Below, piece after piece: positions 60,632 to 64,000 of a stretch of 64,000 nt of DNA. Source of the stretch: Sycon ciliatum. Its lineage: Eukaryota > Porifera > Calcarea > Leucosolenida > Sycettidae. The stretch covers positions 50,349,395 to 50,413,394 of the forward strand of contig NC_088643.1 in assembly GCF_964019385.1 (NCBI RefSeq). Reading direction: 5' to 3'. Every line of letters starts with the position of its first letter. Position 1 is the first letter of the stretch. The position numbers and the translations under genes were made by a program. The notes under the pieces were generated by a model that saw nothing but the letters and a program-made list of their open reading frames with translations, was not told the DNA's origin and searched no databases.

Positions 60632-61535
60632 GTTGGTGTTGGTGTTGGTGTTGGTGTTGTTGTTGTTGTTGTTGTTGTTCTTTCTTCTTTGTGTAGCTTT
60701 TCTTCAACTTGCTGGGCCTGTACCAGATGACATGCTGGTTGTCACCCTTGACAGCTGCAACCATCTGTAAGTACACACTCCTTATTGGAGAAGATTGACG
60801 ATTGTAAGATTGTGCGTGCCCTTGTTTCGGTGGATAGCTTGGTGGTGACTGTATGTTAGAACTGTCTCTTGTATGTGTTCCTGTTGTGTTTTGCAGGCCT
60901 TGTCGGTTTCTTCGTCATCCCTCCACTCTATGAGAAGAACAAGGTAAGCTCCCTACGTGGAGTTTGTGCGACATGTAGGGGTAGTTGTAGTGTTGTAAGT
61001 TTGTGACTGACAAACCGTAAAAGTCCGTAAATAAGTACCTGCCCGAAAGAAATACCCCCTTCATTCTTTAGGCTCTGTCTGTTGAAGTCAAGTCAAGCCC
61101 GATGAACATACTGCCCGAAATAAGTACCGGTACGGTGCGCACATGCAGCATGTAGCATGTACATCGACATGAAAATGACTTCTCCACTACACACAAATCA
61201 GGTCCGAAAGTTAGTTCGTGCCCGAAAGTCAGTACCCGCCCGAAAGTTAGTACGGGTGTGGTCACTAAATTCGAAAGTATATACGTACTTATTTACGGTC
61301 TTTTACGGTATTGTTTGTATGGTGCACTGCAGTCTCTTCTCCACCTTTTATTATTCTACTGTGAAACATGCTTGATGTTAGAGCTCACAAATAGTTTTCA
61401 GCTGCTGTATTGTGCGTGGTTTTTTTTTTAATCTTCTCCTTCCCATAATTATGTTGTTTGTGAAATTTCAATGCAGGCACAAGTTGATCCCGTGTTAGCC
61501 AAGGCTAAGGTCCAGGTCCAGTCCATGTTGGCAAA
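55435..61535 (+). CDS. RTN: Reticulon (reticulon-homology-domain protein), last exon unresolved
   Basis: Exons: 55435-55705, 58508-58715, 59389-59428, 59878-59976, 60697-60766, 60897-60943, 61477-61535, all GT-AG and in phase, about 265 residues so far. Reticulons are ER membrane proteins that wedge into the outer leaflet and curve tubules. Exon 1 gives an acidic Glu/Pro/Ser-rich N-terminus of 90 residues. The reticulon homology domain starts at LIFWRNPVYSAVVLCVAAS with the first hydrophobic hairpin, then a loop including LASAGKLVVTSTLNYFDNLR and RGLLVEDV, then the second hairpin LFFNLLGLYQMTCWLSPL and FFVIPPLYEKNKAQVD, matching the vertebrate VPVIYERHQAQID block. The final exon (after the phase-2 end at 61535, normally a short lysine-rich ER-retrieval tail) was not identified. 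Intron 1 (2.8 kb) holds a LINE fragment. Confidence 0.9.
55706..57466. other. Reticulon intron 1, left part, no gene seen
   Basis: Open frames of 50-130 codons (for example 56958-57353) lack recognisable features. Contains a poly-C run at 56713-56727 and a (GT)n tract at 57407-57463. Confidence 0.4.
57467..57842 (+). pseudogene. LINE 3' fragment: zinc-finger tail plus (TAG)n end
   Basis: In frame to a TGA just after 57733: RLRSAGGLAVHRC, then CDVCRRSFRSRSGLSRHHC, then CEHCERRFSRPQDLQRH. These match the finger tail of the LINE at 2840-4775 in order and spacing. The fragment abuts a (GT)n tract at its 5' side and finishes in GTAGTAGTAGTAGTAG at about 57825-57842, probably the LINE's 3' microsatellite tail. 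Confidence 0.75.
59014..59254. mobile_element. TA-flanked MITE in reticulon intron 3 region
   Basis: Left CACTCATACCTCGGTTATCC and complemented right CACTCATACCTCGTTTATCC, TA outside both (59012-59013, 59255-59256). It lies between exons 58508-58715 and 59389-59428. 241 bp, non-coding. Confidence 0.8.
60598..60680. repeat. (GTT)n/(GGT)n microsatellite in reticulon intron
   Basis: GTT units change to GGT, then GTTGGT, then back to GTT, ending 17 bp before the acceptor of exon 60697. Confidence 0.95.
61014..61309. mobile_element. MITE with CCCGAAAG repeats in last resolved reticulon intron
   Basis: Left ACCGTAAAAGTCCGTAAATA and complemented right ACCGTAAAAGACCGTAAATA, followed inward by AGTAC. 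Internal GCCCGAAAG(T)TAGTAC words recur at least five times. 296 bp. Confidence 0.75.
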
Positions 61536-63515
61536 GTAAGTTGTATAGTCTAACACAGTGCAGGGTTTTTGGCTTGTCCAGTGGTTGAGTTGCTGCACTG
61601 GAGCTACAGTATAGTGTTTGTGCAAGTGATACCTTTTCCCAGTAGGCGTGTGCGCGCGTTTACGGCATCTCCCATGCAGTGTTGCCAACCACCCGTATTT
61701 GTCCGTATTTTTACGGAAAAACGAAGTTTTGTCCGCAGTACGGATTTCAATCGAATATCCCGCAAACGATCATGTATATGATCGATTACTAAAACCATCG
61801 TGACTCCATCGTTTCTTGTGCTAATTCAACAATCGAAGGGTCTACGTTGTAACAAAAACTCCAAGCTGTCCAATGCAACAATCGCTGAAGCGTTACGATG
61901 TCGGACTCCAGAGATACCGTGCGCCGTGTTCAGGTATTCTTGCCTTGGCAAAATCAAATTTTTGATCGAACTCTTCGCCATTTTGGGGGGATTTCAGGTT
62001 GTGTCGGCCGTTGGGTGGTTCAATAGCCAATAGGTTCATCTTTCCAAGATTCCTTTTGAGTCTCTCTCTCGGGTCTCCCGGGGAGACCCACCTGACCAGT
62101 TTTGGCAGTGAGCAAGTACAGTATGTGTGTGTGTGTGTGCGTGTGTGTGTGTGCGTGTGTGTGTGTGCGTGTGTGTTGCAGTGCTGCCAACCGCCCGTTA
62201 TTGTCCATGTTTTTATGGAAATTTGAAGTTGTGTCCGCAGTGTGTGAATGCATGAACTATCCCACTGAATGGAAACAGTATGGAACTTGAGAAAATTTGG
62301 TTGAATTATGTGTAATGCACCCTGTATATTGCAATGCAGCCAAGCTTGCATCATTGTTCATCAGCTGTAGAGGGGAAATACATAAGGGGGGGGGGGGGAG
62401 GAGGAGGGGGCTTCAAAGACCGTTACCAGGCTGGTAGGACATCCGCGGTCTGTGCATCCGTATGGGTACGATCACAAGCCGATATCAGGATCTAGAATCA
62501 GGCTAGAACATTCTTTGCACACCAATGTCCACCCTGCATGTTTTAGACTTCTTGTTAAAAGACACTGACACTCCTGACCGCTGTGTGTTGCTGCTGCTGC
62601 TGCTGTTTATCTGGCTACTACTGTATTGGACCACAGAGCAAGAGCGCTGCCCGTTGTTGGTCCTCTGCTTTTTGGCAAGCCAAAGACTGACTGATGCCCC
62701 ACTGCTGGGTGATTGTGCACATTACCCCATGTGCCTTATGAGGATGCAACCGCTCTGTCGAAGCACACGGTTTGGTTATTTTTGATATCCGGTACTGGTA
62801 TGTGTGCCTCCGCAGCGGTGATCTGATTCTGTATATCCTGAGTGCTTTCGTACTGAAGTATTTTTGCAGTAACAGCTAACCCCTATTTTACAAAGTTGTT
62901 TTTCGTTCTCTTATCGTTGTTTTTAATATCAGGGTTGTTCCCTTCACCTTTGAGGCACTGGTGTCTGTGCTGTTGCTCCGCTTGTACTCCTATGGTGTTT
63001 TCTGTGTTGGCTGCACGGATAATAGTTAGTACAAGCTCTGCCGGGCTATGTGCATCATACCTCGTACCGGTGTTCTCACTATGTGCAGCATGCGCCTGTC
63101 GTTGTTACTCGCCTGTTCCTGTGTTGTCTCCGTTCTGCGCGTTGTTCGCCTTTGGCCTCTACTAAGCCCAGCTATCTTGGTTGACCGACGCGAAGAAGAT
63201 TATTTCCTTTTCCAAGTTTTTTTTTTACTTCGAAGTACGAAAGATCCTGAATACTATTCTCCCCGGGTTGCGAATATACTCTCTCAGAGCCATGCCCATC
63301 CAGTAAATGTACAGTTATTGTGAGGCTTCAACGTGATCACAACTGGACATGCACCGCACAATGCCGTGTGTGTGTGTGTGTGTATGTGTGTGTGCGTATC
63401 TTGTAGGTGTGGTGTAGTGCTGTGTTCCGCCCAGTGTGCTGTGTGCCAGAAGATGAGACGGTCGCTGCAGCCCGGTGTGCAGTGTTGTTCGAAACAGTAC
63501 TGAAGTTAGTACGTT
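61536..63515. other. Region 3' of reticulon exons, last exon expected here but not fixed
   Basis: Contains inverted or direct copies of a GTTGCCAACC(A/G)CCCGTATTTGTCC-like word near 61680 and 62187, a (GT)n tract at 62118-62178, and a poly-G run at 62386-62399. Several acceptors could open short terminal exons, but none reads clearly as a reticulon tail. Confidence 0.4.
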
Positions 63516-63550
63516 CAAGAGTAAATAAGCTCCCAGCTTATTTACTCTTG
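63516..63550. repeat. Perfect 16-bp stem, 3-nt loop hairpin
   Basis: CAAGAGTAAATAAGCT, loop CCC, AGCTTATTTACTCTTG. Confidence 0.85.
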
Positions 63551-63802
63551 ATGCTATGCTCCAGTGCTTCATGTGGCACCGGCCCCATGTCCCAACTGCC
63601 ATGTACATGTATGGGGCGGTATTTTCTGACACCATGTGAATTCAGACCACCTTGCATGTCGTTTTCCAGTCATCTCACCTTGAATAATACGTCGCCTCAG
63701 TTGTGAAGCACAGGTCTTTGTATCCCTAGCTTGGATCATGGTACATGTACAATGTATGTTATACCGAAGTACATGTACATGACACGTGTGTATACCGAAG
63801 TA

Positions 63803-63988
63803 CAGTCAGACCTCGCATAGCCGCACGCATCCGTTTTCCACAAAAATACCCGGATAGGCGAGGGAACCGGATAATCGAACACACATACTGTATGTTCATG
63901 TACATGTATGCATGGCATAATGCTGTAAATTGGTAACCAACGATTTTCTTCCGGATGGTGAGGGATCCGGATAAGCGAGGTCTCACTG
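63803..63988. mobile_element. TA-flanked pogo-like MITE at right edge
   Basis: Left CAGTCAGACCTCGCATAGCC and complemented right CAGTGAGACCTCGCTTATCC, TA outside both (63801-63802, 63989-63990). 186 bp, the same length and the same ACCTCG core as related elements in the window. Confidence 0.8.
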
Positions 63989-64000
63989 TACATGTCTCTA

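Noticed and set aside
62926-63028. Candidate last reticulon exon after an AATATCAG acceptor
   Set aside because: It is in phase but encodes a hydrophobic, Cys-rich 33-residue tail unlike the short lysine-rich reticulon end. Not strong enough to include.

Overview
This is an intron-rich animal (metazoan) nuclear segment, not a prokaryotic or organellar one. Evidence: animal-specific multi-exon genes with GT-AG introns, abundant short microsatellites, and many small inverted-repeat transposons. The orthologues are clear but divergent from vertebrate proteins, and the genome is fairly compact (seven recognisable genes in 64 kb). A sponge or another early-branching marine invertebrate would fit, but I cannot fix the species from this window.

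Layout, left to right. 1-1041: 3' part of an unrecognised acidic, Ser/Ala-rich protein (+). 2840-4775: 5'-truncated LINE with reverse transcriptase and a zinc-finger tail, inside a (GT)n tract. 5441-6300: large foldback element with TTAA ends. 9429-10849: two exons of a profilin-4-like gene (-). 12740-20790: complete five-exon B4GALT7 gene (-) whose last intron holds a broken piggyBac transposase and a gag-like ORF of a tyrosine-recombinase retrotransposon. 22271-22450: 59-residue SMIM30 microprotein gene (+). 24640-25761: intronless MAPKAPK2/3-type kinase (-). 26658-49605: complete dynactin p150 (DCTN1) gene, 30 exons, about 1306 residues (+), with a second LINE and several MITEs in its introns. 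50715-54996: six-exon NAGPA-type lysosomal 'uncovering enzyme' (-), reduced to the catalytic domain. 55435 to at least 61535: reticulon (+), with its last exon unresolved.

The genes are unrelated housekeeping functions: proteoglycan linker synthesis, p38 signalling, dynein motor cofactor, lysosomal targeting, ER shaping and actin. They do not form a system. MAPKAPK/DCTN1 and NAGPA/RTN are head-to-head pairs with short shared upstream regions (0.9 and 0.44 kb). Everything between is dominated by non-autonomous DNA transposons: three with TTAA flanks (piggyBac type), about nine with TA flanks and pogo/Tc1-like ends, and hAT-like ones, plus LINE fragments and minisatellites.

Most notable points are a Thr-to-Glu change at the p38 hinge site of the MAPKAPK, a possible 17-nt frame-shifting microexon in DCTN1 that opens an alternative C-terminus, the small SMIM30 gene, and the TTAA-element family next to a piggyBac transposase relic. 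I see no CRISPR, rRNA or clear functional tRNA. Exon calls rest on my reading of splice sites, phase continuity and remembered family sequences; no search was run.
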